Source: Clostridia bacterium
GTDB lineage: Bacteria > Bacillota > Clostridia > Christensenellales > Aristaeellaceae
DNA: 61,966 nt
Reading direction: 5' to 3'
NCBI GenBank assembly: GCA_017527065.1
Contig: JAFXQO010000007.1
Coordinates: 1-61,966, forward strand
Shown: positions 32,908 through 42,572 of the stretch, in pieces
Layout of the letters: every line of letters starts with the position of its first letter
Numbering within the stretch: position 1 is the stretch's first letter
Notes under the pieces: model-generated
The model's input: only the letters and a program-made list of their open reading frames with translations
Databases searched by the model: none
What the model was told of the DNA's origin: nothing
Position numbers and translations under genes: made by a program

Positions 32908-34215
32908 ATGGCTGTGAATGAATTGATCCGGTTTATTGAAAATTCCCCCAACGCGTTTCACGCGGCGGAGGCGCTTTCCGGGATGCTGGACGCGGCGGGC
33001 TTTGAGCGGCTGCAGGAGAGCAGGCCCTGGGCGCTGGCCACAGGCAGGGGCTATTATGTGACGCGCAACCGGTCGAGCGTGATCGCGTTCTTCGTGCCGG
33101 AGAGCGGGTTCGGGCCCTTCCAGATGTGCGCCAGCCACAGCGACAGCCCCACCTTCAAGATCAAGGAGAACGCGGAGCTGGAGGTGCGCGGCAAGTACAT
33201 CCAGCTGGATGTGGAGCGTTACGGCGGGCTGATCCTGAACACATGGATGGACAGGCCGCTCTCCGTGGCCGGCCGCGTACTGGTGAAGACAGATAAGGGC
33301 CTGGAGACGCGGCTGGTGAAGGTGGATCGCGACCTGCTCGTGATCCCAAACGTGGCCATTCACATGAACCGCGAGGTGAACAACGGCTACAAATACAACC
33401 CCGCTGTGGATACCATGCCGCTGTTCGGCGCGAAGGGCGCGAAGGACAGCTTCCGCGGCGTCATCGCAGAGGCCGCCGGCGCGAAGGCGGAGGACATCGC
33501 CGGAACCGATCTGTTCCTCTACAGCCGCATGCCGGGCACGATCTGGGGCGCGCAGAACGAGTTCGTTTCCTGCGGGCGGCTGGACGACCTGGAGTGCGCC
33601 TTTACGTCCATGAAGGCCTTCCTCGGGGCGAAGCCCGGCGCGCACATCAACCTGTGCGCCGTGTTCGACAACGAGGAGGTGGGCAGCACCACCAAGCAGG
33701 GCGCGCACTCGACCTTCCTCTCCGACGTGACGCGCCGCATCGCGCTGAGCCTGTGCGCGGGCGAAGAGGCGTACCTCGCCGCGCTGGCCTCCAGCTTCAT
33801 GCTCTCGGCCGACAACGCCCACGCCGTGCATCCCAACCACCCGGAATTCTCCGATCCGGTCAACCAGGTCTGGATGAATGAAGGCATCGTGGTCAAGTTC
33901 AACGCGAACCAGAAATACACCACGGACGGCGTCTCCGAAGCGGTGTTCCACCGCATCCTGGCGGAGGCGAACGTGCCCTGCCAGCATTACGCCAACCGCT
34001 CCGACCTGGCCGGCGGCGGCACTCTGGGCAACATCTCCGGCTCCCACGTGTCCATCAACACGCTGGACATCGGCCTGGCGCAGCTGGCCATGCACTCCGC
34101 CTACGAGACCGCCGGCGTCAAGGACGTACAGTACATGATCGACGGCATCCGCGCCTTCTATGAGACGGACATCACCTGCGCGGGCGACGGGGATTACGAG
34201 CTCCGGAAGGTATAA
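32908..34215 (+). CDS. M18 family aminopeptidase
   Basis: The 435-residue protein shows the M18 metal and catalytic motifs: CASHSDSPTFKIK (His and Asp ligands), FDNEEVGSTTKQGA (Glu pair), SADNAHAVHPNHPEF and the C-terminal DIGLAQLAMHS. These dodecameric zinc enzymes remove acidic or neutral N-terminal residues from peptides in the cytoplasm. Full length. GGAGG lies nine bases before ATG 32908. Confidence 0.94.
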   Translation: MAVNELIRFIENSPNAFHAAEALSGMLDAAGFERLQESRPWALATGRGYYVTRNRSSVIAFFVPESGFGPFQMCASHSDSPTFKIKENAELEVRGKYIQLDVERYGGLILNTWMDRPLSVAGRVLVKTDKGLETRLVKVDRDLLVIPNVAIHMNREVNNGYKYNPAVDTMPLFGAKGAKDSFRGVIAEAAGAKAEDIAGTDLFLYSRMPGTIWGAQNEFVSCGRLDDLECAFTSMKAFLGAKPGAHINLCAVFDNEEVGSTTKQGAHSTFLSDVTRRIALSLCAGEEAYLAALASSFMLSADNAHAVHPNHPEFSDPVNQVWMNEGIVVKFNANQKYTTDGVSEAVFHRILAEANVPCQHYANRSDLAGGGTLGNISGSHVSINTLDIGLAQLAMHSAYETAGVKDVQYMIDGIRAFYETDITCAGDGDYELRKV

Positions 34216-34239
34216 CAGCGCGGCGTCGCGCCATATCCT

Positions 34240-34275
34240 CGGGCCGGGCGACGGGTTTGCGCGCCCGGCCCGTTG
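34240..34275. terminator. Bidirectional stem-loop between M18 and ZIP genes
   Basis: CGGGCCGGGCG (34240-34250) pairs with CGCCCGGCCCG (34262-34272) between two converging genes. There is little T-run, so it is a probable rather than strong terminator. Confidence 0.55.
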
Positions 34276-34296
34276 CCTGCCGGAAGGCTGCGTTTC

Positions 34297-35067
34297 CTAT
34301 GCCGACAGCGCCACGTCCAAGGCCATCATCAGCGTGAACCCCAGCGAAAACAGCGCCGCGCTGCAGCCTGCGCCCTCCCCCGCCTCGGGCAGCAGTTCCC
34401 GCGCCACCACGTACAGCATCGCCCCGGCCGCGAAACCCAGGAGATGCGGCATCATCGGCGCGATCAGGCCGGAGAGCCAGATCGTGAGCAGCGCCCCCAG
34501 CGGCTCCACAGCCCCGGAGAGCGCCCCGAACAGGAACGCGCGGCTTCGCCCCATGCCGCCCGCGCGCAAGGGCATGGAGATGATCGCGCCTTCCGGCACG
34601 TTCTGGATGGCGATGCCCAGCGCCAGCGACAGCGCGCCCGCCGCCGTGACGCCCGGCATGCCCTGCAGGAGCGCGGCGCAGGCCACGCCCACCGCCATGC
34701 CCTCGGGCAGGTTGTGGATCGTCACCGCCAGCGCCAGCAGGGCCTCGCCCCGGGCGCGCCGCGAGGGTCTCTCCCCCGCCGCGCGCAGCCGGGGCGTCAG
34801 CTTTTCCAGCCCCATCAGGAACAGGACGCCGGCCCAGAACCCCGCGGCCGCCGGCAGGAACGCCCAGGTCCCCAATGCCCCGCTCTGCTCGATGGCGGGC
34901 AGCAGCAGGCTCCACACGGACGCCGCCGTCATCACCCCCGCCGCAAAGCCGGCCAGTGCCTTCGACAGCGCCTCCGACAGGCCGCCCCGCATGCCGAACA
35001 CGCAGGCCGCGCCCAGCGCCGTCCCGAGGAAGGGGACCAGAACGTCGCGCCACATAGCCATGCTCAC
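34297..35067 (-). CDS. ZIP family metal transporter
   Basis: The 256-residue protein has eight predicted helices and the two ZIP metal-binding helices, VTIHNLPEGMAVG and IAIQNVPEGAIIS, with a variable loop carrying charged residues between helices 3 and 4. It probably imports zinc or another divalent metal. GTG 35067 has GGAGG eight bases upstream; an ATG two codons further in or a start three codons upstream are alternatives. Confidence 0.9.
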   Translation of the reverse strand: MSMAMWRDVLVPFLGTALGAACVFGMRGGLSEALSKALAGFAAGVMTAASVWSLLLPAIEQSGALGTWAFLPAAAGFWAGVLFLMGLEKLTPRLRAAGERPSRRARGEALLALAVTIHNLPEGMAVGVACAALLQGMPGVTAAGALSLALGIAIQNVPEGAIISMPLRAGGMGRSRAFLFGALSGAVEPLGALLTIWLSGLIAPMMPHLLGFAAGAMLYVVARELLPEAGEGAGCSAALFSLGFTLMMALDVALSA

Positions 35068-35183
35068 CGAAATCACCTCCGCCCTGGCCAGCGTATTCGG
35101 GAAGGCCCGCGGGCGTTCGCGGAGAGCGCTCTGTAAAACTTGTGAAAACTCGCGTGAAAGCGCGGCGATTCACCGCAACCGCT

Positions 35184-35212
35184 TTGAAAACGCCATGATT
35201 TTATGCTATAAT
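35184..35212 (+). promoter_or_regulatory. SigA promoter of the aminopeptidase C gene
   Basis: TTGAAA (35184-35189), 17-bp spacer ending TGC, and TATAAT (35207-35212), about 65 bases before the gene. Confidence 0.85.
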
Positions 35213-35276
35213 ATCCATGTTCACCGGGCGAATCGCCCCGATTTTCTGAAAATTATGTCAGAAGGGATGGATTTTT

Positions 35277-36611
35277 ATGAAACAGACGCCCATCACACAG
35301 GAACAGCTCGCCGCCTGGTCCGGCGCTTTCAACGGCTGTCCCCAGCGCCAGCTGGCCACCCTGGCCCTCTCCAAGACGGACATCAACGCCGTCTCCTACG
35401 TGCCTTCGGCCGCGTTCGCCATGCGCCAGAAGTTCTCCATCGACATTCCCACGCTGGAAGTGACCAACCAGCAGGCCAGCGGCCGCTGCTGGCTGTTCGC
35501 CGCCACCAACGTGCTGCGCGAGCGCATCGCCCAGGCGCTGAACCTGGAGAAATTCGAGCTCTCCCAGAGCTACCTCGCCTTCTGGGACAAATTCGAGCGC
35601 TGCAATTTCTTCCTGGAGAGCATCATCGACACCGCCGACAAGCCCACCGACGACCGCACCGTTCAGTTCATTCTGGAGACCGGCGTACATGACGGCGGCC
35701 AGTGGGACATGTTCGCCAACATCGTGGAGAAGTACGGCGTGGTGCCCAAGGACGTGTACGACGAGACCTACCAGTCCTGCCACACCGGCCCCATGAGCCA
35801 CATCCTGAACCGCAACCTGAAAATCTGCGCCGCCAAGCTGCGCAAGATGATCGCGGGCGGCGCGTCCGAGGCCGATGTGCAGGCCGCCAAGGGCGAGATG
35901 CTGTTAAAGCTCTACGGCTTCCTCTGCTCCTGCTACACCGAGCCGCCGAAGCAGTTCGACTTTGAATACGTCGACAAGGACAAGGTCTATCACATCGAGA
36001 AAGGCTTCACGCCGCAGAGCTTCTGCGAAAAGTACGTGGGCGACCTGCTCAAGAAGACCGTGAGCATCATCCACGCCCCCACCGCCGACAAGCCCTATCA
36101 CAAGACCTTCACCATCCAGTACCTGGGCAATGTGACCGGCGGCAAGCCCGTGAAGCACCTGAACCTGACCATGGACGAATTCAAGGCCGCCATCATCCGT
36201 CAGCTGGAGGCGGGCAAGGTGGTCTGGTTCGGCAGCGACGTGGGCAAGTTCGGCGAGCGCGAGAAGGGCGTCTGGGATGACCAGTCCTTCAACGCCTCCC
36301 TGCTCACCGGCCTCGACCTGGCCATCTCCAAGGAGGACAGCCTGAACTACTGGTTCTCCGCCATGAACCACGCCATGGTCATCACCGGCGTCAACCTGGA
36401 CGAGGGCAAGCCCACCCGCTGGAAGATCGAGAACAGCTGGGGCGACAAGAACGGCGAAAAGGGCTACTACATCTGCTCCGACACCTGGTTCGACGAATAC
36501 GTGTTCCAGGCCGCGGTGGAAGCCGAATACCTGGGCGAGCTGGCCGAGCTGGCCAGGCAGGAGCCCGTCATGCTCGCGCCCTGGGATCCCATGGGCACGC
36601 TGGCGGACTGA
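35277..36611 (+). CDS. pepC: Aminopeptidase C (C1B peptidase, bleomycin hydrolase-like)
   Basis: The 444-residue protein is full length for PepC. The active-site Cys is in NQQASGRCWLFAATN, the His in YWFSAMNHAMVITG and the Asn in WKIENSWGDKNGEKG. The family is a cytoplasmic hexameric barrel that trims peptides. AAGGG precedes ATG 35277 at a somewhat long distance. A stem-loop follows. Confidence 0.95.
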   Translation: MKQTPITQEQLAAWSGAFNGCPQRQLATLALSKTDINAVSYVPSAAFAMRQKFSIDIPTLEVTNQQASGRCWLFAATNVLRERIAQALNLEKFELSQSYLAFWDKFERCNFFLESIIDTADKPTDDRTVQFILETGVHDGGQWDMFANIVEKYGVVPKDVYDETYQSCHTGPMSHILNRNLKICAAKLRKMIAGGASEADVQAAKGEMLLKLYGFLCSCYTEPPKQFDFEYVDKDKVYHIEKGFTPQSFCEKYVGDLLKKTVSIIHAPTADKPYHKTFTIQYLGNVTGGKPVKHLNLTMDEFKAAIIRQLEAGKVVWFGSDVGKFGEREKGVWDDQSFNASLLTGLDLAISKEDSLNYWFSAMNHAMVITGVNLDEGKPTRWKIENSWGDKNGEKGYYICSDTWFDEYVFQAAVEAEYLGELAELARQEPVMLAPWDPMGTLAD

Positions 36612-36636
36612 CGCCCCCGAAATGAAATAATCCATT

Positions 36637-36665
36637 GCCCGAAACGCCCGCCCGGCGTTTCGGGC
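36637..36665 (+). terminator. Stem-loop after pepC
   Basis: GCCCGAAACGCC (36637-36648) pairs with GGCGTTTCGGGC (36654-36665) around a five-base loop. The following bases are not T-rich, so termination may be partial. Confidence 0.6.
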
Positions 36666-36712
36666 TTCGCCTGTCGCGCAGGCCCACACGGCCCACGGGA
36701 GGAGCGATCTCA

Positions 36713-37939
36713 ATGAATCACAAAAACCGCCTGCGCGACCTGGCGGCGCAGGTCAACGAAATCGCCCGGAGCGATGAAATGCGGGCGCGGCGGGCGCGCT
36801 GGCGCGATCAGAACAGCTTCCGCGGCGAACGGCCCCTCATCTATGTGCGTGCCTTCGCCTTCGACGAATGGTTCGATTTCGCCGCCCTCGGCTGCGAAGA
36901 CCCTGAGCTGCGCTATTATGAATACCTGCTCCACCAGTCGATCTGGCGCAGCCGGCTGGGCGACGACTTCATCGTCGAGCCATGGCTGGAGATGAACGCC
37001 TCCTATGTGATGCCGAACGGCGAGCGCTGGGGCGTGCCGGTCAGCCTGGGCGAAAAGCCCGCCCGGGGCGGGGCGGCGGCGTTCAAGCCCCTCCTCTTGG
37101 AGGAAGACTTTTCCTTCCTGCGGGCCGCGCCGTATGAGGTGGACGAAAAGGCGACCTCGCTGCGCCGGGAAAAGCTGGAGGAGGCGCTGGGCGGCGCGCT
37201 GCCGGTGTTTGTGTCCCGGCAGGGGCCGTATGTCATGTGGAGCGGCGACATCTCCACGGACCTGGCCAAGCTGCGGGGCCTGGAGCAGATCATGTGGGAC
37301 GTCTACGACAATCCCGAATGGCTGCACAGCCTGCTGGCCTTTATGCGCGACGCCATCCTGCAAAACCACGCGCAGGCCGAAGCGGCGGGCGGCTATTCGC
37401 TGGCCGACCACCAGAACCAGTGCATGCCCTACGCCCGGGAGCTGGACGATCCCGACCCGGCTGTGAGGGGCGTTTCGCGCAAGCGCCTGTGGCGGTTCCT
37501 CGCCGCCCAGGAGTTCACCGGCTTCAGCCCGGAGATGTTCTGGGAATTCATCCTGCAATACCAGCAGCCCATCATGGAAGCCTTCGGCCTGACCGCCTAC
37601 GGCTGCTGCGAAAACCTGACCGGCGTCATCCCATACCTGCGGCGGATCAGGAACCTGCGGCGCATCGCCGTGTCGCCGTTTGCGGACGCGCGCCGGTGCG
37701 CCGAGCTCATCGGGCCGGACTACATCCTCTCCTGGCGGCCGAGCCCCTCTCTGATGCTGGCCACCGGGCTGGATGAAGACCTCGTGCGGCGGCACATGCG
37801 CGCCCATTTCGCCTTCTTCAAGGAGAACCGCAACCACTTCGACATCACCCTCAAGGACGTGGAGACCGTGGCCCATCATCCTGAAAACGTGGGCCGCTGG
37901 GTCCGGATCGTCCGCGAGGAAATCGACCGCTGCTTCTGA
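36713..37939 (+). CDS. Uroporphyrinogen decarboxylase-like protein
   Basis: The 408-residue protein is a distant member of the URO-D/methyltransferase superfamily: residues such as FTGFSPEMFWEFILQYQQPIM, the TAYGCCENLTG segment where metal or tetrapyrrole ligands sit in relatives, and IRNLRRIAVSPFADAR. Such proteins in Clostridia often act as corrinoid methyltransferases or metabolise plant compounds rather than making haem. ATG 36713 has GGAGGAG upstream. It is followed 30 bases later by a Gfo/Idh oxidoreductase, so both probably act on the same small molecule or sugar. No haem biosynthesis genes are near. Confidence 0.75.
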   Translation: MNHKNRLRDLAAQVNEIARSDEMRARRARWRDQNSFRGERPLIYVRAFAFDEWFDFAALGCEDPELRYYEYLLHQSIWRSRLGDDFIVEPWLEMNASYVMPNGERWGVPVSLGEKPARGGAAAFKPLLLEEDFSFLRAAPYEVDEKATSLRREKLEEALGGALPVFVSRQGPYVMWSGDISTDLAKLRGLEQIMWDVYDNPEWLHSLLAFMRDAILQNHAQAEAAGGYSLADHQNQCMPYARELDDPDPAVRGVSRKRLWRFLAAQEFTGFSPEMFWEFILQYQQPIMEAFGLTAYGCCENLTGVIPYLRRIRNLRRIAVSPFADARRCAELIGPDYILSWRPSPSLMLATGLDEDLVRRHMRAHFAFFKENRNHFDITLKDVETVAHHPENVGRWVRIVREEIDRCF

Positions 37940-37969
37940 CAGAACGCCAATCACAGGAGGGATTTTCCC

Positions 37970-38824
37970 ATGTTCAGAGTCGGTATCATCGGATCAGAAA
38001 ACTCCCACGCCATGGCCTTTTCCGAGCTCTACAACCTGTCCGGTGCGTACGACGACATCCGCGTCGCCGCCGTGTGGGGCGAGGACGGCGAGGCCAGCCG
38101 GAAAATCGCCGAGAAGTGCGGCGTTCAAATCGTGAGGCCCGAGGAAATGCTGGGCGCGGTGGACGCCGTGATGGTCACCAGCCGCAACGGCGCGCTGCAC
38201 GCCGGCTACGCCCGCCCCTTCATCGAGGCCGGCAAGCCCGCCTTCATCGACAAGCCCATCGCCAACGACGGCCGGGAAGCCGCATCGCTCATCGGCCTGG
38301 CGGTCGAAAGGCATGTGCCCGTGATGGGCGGCTCATCCCTCAAGCTGGTGGACGGCACGCTAGCGGCCAAGGCCTTCGCGGACGAACAGAAGGCGAAGGG
38401 CGGGCTGCTGGGCGGCTTCGTATACGCGCCGGTGAGCATGGAGAATCCCTACGGCGGGTTCTATTTCTACGCCTCGCACCTGGTGGAGACGGCACTGACC
38501 GTCTTCGGCTACGATCCCGCCTTTGTGAGCGCGGCCCGCACGAAGGCCGGCGTCTCCTGCACGCTGGAATACGCGGACTTCTGCGTCTCCCTGTGCTACA
38601 CCGACGGCGTGTACAACTACGGCGCGACGGTACTCGGCAAAGAAGGCGCCTTCATGCGGGCCATCACCCTGGAGGACGCCTACGCCCGGGAGGGCGCGCA
38701 CTTCGCGGCCATGCTGCGCACCGGCGATATGCCGCAGCCCGCGCAGGACATCGTGAAGCCGGTGCTGGTGCTCAACGCCATCGAAAAGGCGTATGAGACG
38801 GGCGAAAGGCGCGAGATCGGATAG
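37970..38824 (+). CDS. Gfo/Idh/MocA-family oxidoreductase
   Basis: The 284-residue protein starts MFRVGIIGSENSHAMAFSEL, a Rossmann GxxGxxxSH variant for NAD(P) binding, then VDAVMVTSRNG and the conserved EAGKPAFIDKPIA (catalytic Lys in EKP-like position, here DKP). The domain behind it is shortened compared with typical members (about 330-380). It probably oxidises a sugar or inositol derivative. AGGAGGG lies eight bases before ATG. Paired with the URO-D-like gene. Confidence 0.85.
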   Translation: MFRVGIIGSENSHAMAFSELYNLSGAYDDIRVAAVWGEDGEASRKIAEKCGVQIVRPEEMLGAVDAVMVTSRNGALHAGYARPFIEAGKPAFIDKPIANDGREAASLIGLAVERHVPVMGGSSLKLVDGTLAAKAFADEQKAKGGLLGGFVYAPVSMENPYGGFYFYASHLVETALTVFGYDPAFVSAARTKAGVSCTLEYADFCVSLCYTDGVYNYGATVLGKEGAFMRAITLEDAYAREGAHFAAMLRTGDMPQPAQDIVKPVLVLNAIEKAYETGERREIG

Positions 38825-38845
38825 GGAAAAGGCATAAGAGCGCGC

Positions 38846-38883
38846 AAAAGGATTCCCGCCCCAGCCGGAGCGGGAATCCTTTT
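38846..38883. terminator. Bidirectional terminator
   Basis: AAAAGGATTCCCGC (38846-38859) and GCGGGAATCCTTTT (38870-38883) form a 14-bp stem with A and T tracts on both sides, placed between converging genes. Confidence 0.88.
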
Positions 38884-38927
38884 GATATGCGTTTTTTGAC
38901 AGGCTGCCGCGCCGGGCGGCGGGACGA

Positions 38928-41009
38928 TCAATCCTCGTCCTCGTCCTCGCGCTTCGCGCTCTCGATGATCTTCTTGGCGTCGGCCTCCGGCACCTGCTCG
39001 TAGCGCTCAAAGCGCATGGTGAAGGAGCCGCGCGCCTGCGTCATGGAGCGCAGGTCGGTGGCGTACTTGAACATTTCGCCCTGGGGCACTTCGGCGGTGA
39101 CGCACTGCTGGCCGTCCACCTGGTCCATGCCCATCACGCGGCCGCGGCGCTTGTTCATGTCGCCGATGATGTCGCCCATGTACTCGTCGGGCACCATGAC
39201 CTCAACGTGATAGATCGGCTCCAGCAGCACGGGGCTCGCGCCGGTCAGCTGCTTGAAGGCCAGGCGGGCCGCGGTCTTGAAGGCCATTTCAGAGGAGTCG
39301 ACCGGATGGTACGCGCCGTCGTACAGCTGGGCTGTCAGGCCCACCACCGGGAAGCCGGCCAGCACGCCGTGCAGGATGTTCTCGCGCAGGCCCTTTTCAA
39401 CGGCGGGGATGAAGTTGCGCGGAACGGTGCCGCCCACGACCGCGTCCTCAAAGTGGAACTCGGTATCAGTCGGGTCGTCGTTCGGGCGGAACTTGATCTT
39501 GACGTCGCCGAACTGGCCGTGACCGCCGGTCTGCTTCTTGTGGCGGCCTTCAACGTCGATGGGCTTGCGGATGGACTCGCGATAGGGGATCTTCGGGAAC
39601 TGCAGGTCGCAGTCCGCGCCGAACTTGCTGAGCAGCTTCTTCGCGGTCACGTCGATGTGCATTTCGCCCAGGCCCTCGAGCACGGTCTCGGTGGTCTCCA
39701 CGTTCTTGGTCAGGCGCAGGGTCGGGTCTTCCTCGATGAGGCGGTTCAGGCCGGAGAAGATCTTGTCTTCGTCGCCCGCCTTCTTGGCGTAAACGGCCAT
39801 GCCGATGCAGGGGGCCGGGAAGTTCAGCGGCGGGAAGACGATGGGCTTGGACTGGTCGCACAGGGTGTTGCCGGTGGAGGTAGCCTGCAGCTTGGCCAGC
39901 GCGCAGATGTCGCCCGCCACGACCTTGGGCGCGGGCATGGTCTTCTTGCCGCGCATGAAGTTGACGGAGCCGGCCTTTTCGACCTTTTCCAGATTGCTGT
40001 TATAGAGCACGGTGTCGCCGGCCAGCGCGCCGCTGGTCACTTTCACCAGCGACAGCTTGCCCACGAACGGGTCGGCCAGGGTCTTGAACACGAGCGCGGA
40101 GAAGGGCTCGTCTTCCTTGCAGACGCGCTTCTCTTCCTCGCCGGTCTTGGGGTTTTTGCCGGTCTTCTCGGTGTCCAGGGGAGAGGGCATCAGGTCGATC
40201 AGGTTGTCGAGCAGCTTGCTCAGGCCGACGCGGGTGAGCGACGAAACGCACACCACGGGCACGACCACGCCTTCCTTGGTGCCGAGGCGGATGCCGCGGA
40301 TGGTGTCCTCGGGCGAGAGCTCCATCTCCTCGAAGTACTTTTCCATGAGCTCTTCGTCCGCGCCGGCGGCCGCTTCCATGATGGCCTCGCGGGCGGTGTT
40401 CACGGCGTCGGCCATGTCGGCGGGAATCGGGATCTCCTTGCGGTTCTTGCCCTCGCCGGTGTAGGCCTTGTTTTCCAGCACGCATACGACGCCGGCGAAC
40501 TGGCCGTTTTCAATGATGGGCAGCTCGATGGGCGCCACGGAGGTGCCGTACTTATCCGTCAGGGTCGCCAGCGCCTTTTCAAAGTTGGCGTTCTCGCGGT
40601 CCATCTGGTTGATGACGAACATGCGGGCGGTATTCGACTTTTCGCAGGCGGCATACGCCTTCTCCGCGCCGACGCTCAGGCCGGACACGGCGCTCACGGT
40701 GATCATCGCGCCCTCGGCCACTTCCAGTGGGCCGACCATTTCGCCGGCGAAATCGAAGAAGCCGGGCACGTCGATCAGGTTGATCTTGGTCTCTTTGAAC
40801 TCCAGCGGAGCCACGGCCGCGCTGATGGAAATGTGGCGCTTCAGCTCCTCGGGATCGTAGTCGGTGGTGGCGCTGCCATCCTCGACGCGGCCCTGGCGGT
40901 CGATGGTTCCGGTCGCATACAATAGCGCTTCAACCAAGGTGGTCTTGCCGTCTCCGCCATGGCCGACGACAGCGATATTGCGAATGTTGGCGGTGGTGTA
41001 GTCTTTCAT
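38928..41009 (-). CDS. Elongation factor G paralogue
   Basis: The 693-residue GTPase has G1 GHGGDGKTTL, G3 DVPGFFDF, and G4 NQMDREN, followed by EF-G domains II-V (e.g. ETVLEGLGEMHIDV, PYRESIRKP, GHGQFGDVKIKF, and EVMVPDEYMGDIIGDMNKRRG). The diverged G motifs (GHVDHG becomes GHGGDG and NKMD becomes NQMD) mark it as a secondary EF-G rather than the main fusA product. Such paralogues are widespread in Clostridia; role unknown, possibly in ribosome recycling or stress. The tail is acidic (KREDEDED). ATG 41009 has GGGGGAG six bases upstream. Confidence 0.9.
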   Translation of the reverse strand: MKDYTTANIRNIAVVGHGGDGKTTLVEALLYATGTIDRQGRVEDGSATTDYDPEELKRHISISAAVAPLEFKETKINLIDVPGFFDFAGEMVGPLEVAEGAMITVSAVSGLSVGAEKAYAACEKSNTARMFVINQMDRENANFEKALATLTDKYGTSVAPIELPIIENGQFAGVVCVLENKAYTGEGKNRKEIPIPADMADAVNTAREAIMEAAAGADEELMEKYFEEMELSPEDTIRGIRLGTKEGVVVPVVCVSSLTRVGLSKLLDNLIDLMPSPLDTEKTGKNPKTGEEEKRVCKEDEPFSALVFKTLADPFVGKLSLVKVTSGALAGDTVLYNSNLEKVEKAGSVNFMRGKKTMPAPKVVAGDICALAKLQATSTGNTLCDQSKPIVFPPLNFPAPCIGMAVYAKKAGDEDKIFSGLNRLIEEDPTLRLTKNVETTETVLEGLGEMHIDVTAKKLLSKFGADCDLQFPKIPYRESIRKPIDVEGRHKKQTGGHGQFGDVKIKFRPNDDPTDTEFHFEDAVVGGTVPRNFIPAVEKGLRENILHGVLAGFPVVGLTAQLYDGAYHPVDSSEMAFKTAARLAFKQLTGASPVLLEPIYHVEVMVPDEYMGDIIGDMNKRRGRVMGMDQVDGQQCVTAEVPQGEMFKYATDLRSMTQARGSFTMRFERYEQVPEADAKKIIESAKREDEDED

Positions 41010-41230
41010 AAGAATCTCCCCCTGTTTATTTTGCGCATAATAATGTATGCGATTCACTTCATCGATTGACGTGACATCATGCGCCGTTTAATATTTTAAC
41101 ATGGATTCGCGCAAAAGAAAAGCCCCTTTTGCAGGAATTTTCCAAGAATCCGTGGAAAATTCACTTTTAACAAAGGATAAACGCCGCTTTGAGCGCTTTC
41201 CCGCGCAAAAGCCCATGAAAGAGGCCCGAT

Positions 41231-42535
41231 ATGACCCGTTTTCGCCGCTGTCTTTCCGCCGTCTGCCTGCTCCTGCTCTGCGCCCTGCCCGCGCGGGCGG
41301 AGCTGTGGGTCTATCCCCGCGTGAATCTTTGGAAGGCCCGGGAGGCCGTGCGCGCGCTGGCGGCCGACACGCTCGTTCCCCCGCCCGATTCTCTGTTCGC
41401 CGAAGAGCCCTCCCCCACCGCGCCCTATGACACCGGCGCGCTGGAGCCGGGCCTGGTCGACGCCGCGCTGAGCCGGATGAACTTCATCCGCGCGCTGGCC
41501 GGGCTGAACCCCGTGGAAGCGGACGGGGCCCTGTGCGATATCGCCCAGCACGGCGCGACGCTCATGGCCGCGCTGGAGACCATCACCCACGCCCCGGAAA
41601 GGCCGGTGGACATGGACGAGGCGTTCTTCTCGAAGGGCGCGCTGGCCGCGGCCAACTGCAACCTGGCTTTCTTCAACTGGCTCTCGCCTTCGCTGGCCGC
41701 GGAAAGCGTCGATGAATTCATCATGGACGACACCGACGGCAACCTGGCCTTCCTGGGGCACCGGCGCTGGCTGCTCAGCCCGAACATGGGCAAAATCGGC
41801 TTCGGCCTGGCCGCGGACGGGGAAGGCTGCTGTTACGCGGCGCTGTATGTGACCGATACCTCCGCCCCGGCCGACTACGACCTCATCTGCTGGCCGCCGG
41901 AAGGCGCGATGCCCGCGGAGCTGATGCGCGCCGAAACGCCCTGGTCCGTTTCGCCCAACACGGCGAAATACGATATGAACCTGAGCGAGCCGCGCGTCAC
42001 GCTGGAGGAGTTTGACAGCGGCGCGCGGTGGGTCTTCGACGCGCCGGACAGCGCGCCGAAGGACGGTTCGTATTTCCTCATCGAGACGAGCGGCTTCGGC
42101 GACGGCCCGGCGCTCATCTTCCGGCCCAACCTGGCGGAGGAACCGCTGCTGGAGGACGGCTACGAGCAGAACCAGATCTGGACGGTGACGCTCTCCGGCC
42201 TGGTTTCGGCGGACGGCGCGCCCGTGGAGGACATCGTCTACTCGGTGGGCATCGTCTCCCTGACGCCCATCGACCCGGCCAGCGTGGAGATCGAGCCGCG
42301 GGCGCTGGCGCTGGCCGCCGGCGAGCGGCTGACCGTCGACGCCACGGTGTATCCCCGCTGGGCGGACGATCTCAGCTATACCCTTTCCACCAGCGACGAG
42401 ACAGTAGCCGTCGTAGAAAACGGCATGATCGTCGCCCTGTCGGAGGGCGAATGCGTCCTGCGGGCGGAGACGGTCAACGGACGGTATGACGAAATCCCCG
42501 TCGTGGTAAAAGAGATGCAGAGCCTGCACAGATAA
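41231..42535 (+). CDS. Secreted CAP-domain protein with C-terminal Ig-like domain
   Basis: The 434-residue protein has a signal peptide (MTRFRRCLSAVCLLLLCALPARA), a CAP/SCP-like domain at about residues 60-220 with MNFIRALAGLNPVEADGALC, THAPERPV, and NLAFLGHRRWLLSPNMGKIGFG, and a C-terminal bacterial Ig-like (Big2) domain (SVEIEPRALALAAGERLTVD...YTLSTSDETVAVVENG). CAP proteins in spore-formers include SafA/YkwD-like ones of unknown activity. AAAGAGG precedes ATG 41231. Confidence 0.85.
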   Translation: MTRFRRCLSAVCLLLLCALPARAELWVYPRVNLWKAREAVRALAADTLVPPPDSLFAEEPSPTAPYDTGALEPGLVDAALSRMNFIRALAGLNPVEADGALCDIAQHGATLMAALETITHAPERPVDMDEAFFSKGALAAANCNLAFFNWLSPSLAAESVDEFIMDDTDGNLAFLGHRRWLLSPNMGKIGFGLAADGEGCCYAALYVTDTSAPADYDLICWPPEGAMPAELMRAETPWSVSPNTAKYDMNLSEPRVTLEEFDSGARWVFDAPDSAPKDGSYFLIETSGFGDGPALIFRPNLAEEPLLEDGYEQNQIWTVTLSGLVSADGAPVEDIVYSVGIVSLTPIDPASVEIEPRALALAAGERLTVDATVYPRWADDLSYTLSTSDETVAVVENGMIVALSEGECVLRAETVNGRYDEIPVVVKEMQSLHR

Positions 42536-42572
42536 AGCGGGATTGATATCAGGCTCGCCAAGGAGGGCAGTA

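Noticed and set aside
32760-32951. A 64-residue N-terminal extension of the sugar kinase
   Set aside because: It overlaps the aminopeptidase promoter and start and has no ribosome site; the kinase motif starts at 32759.
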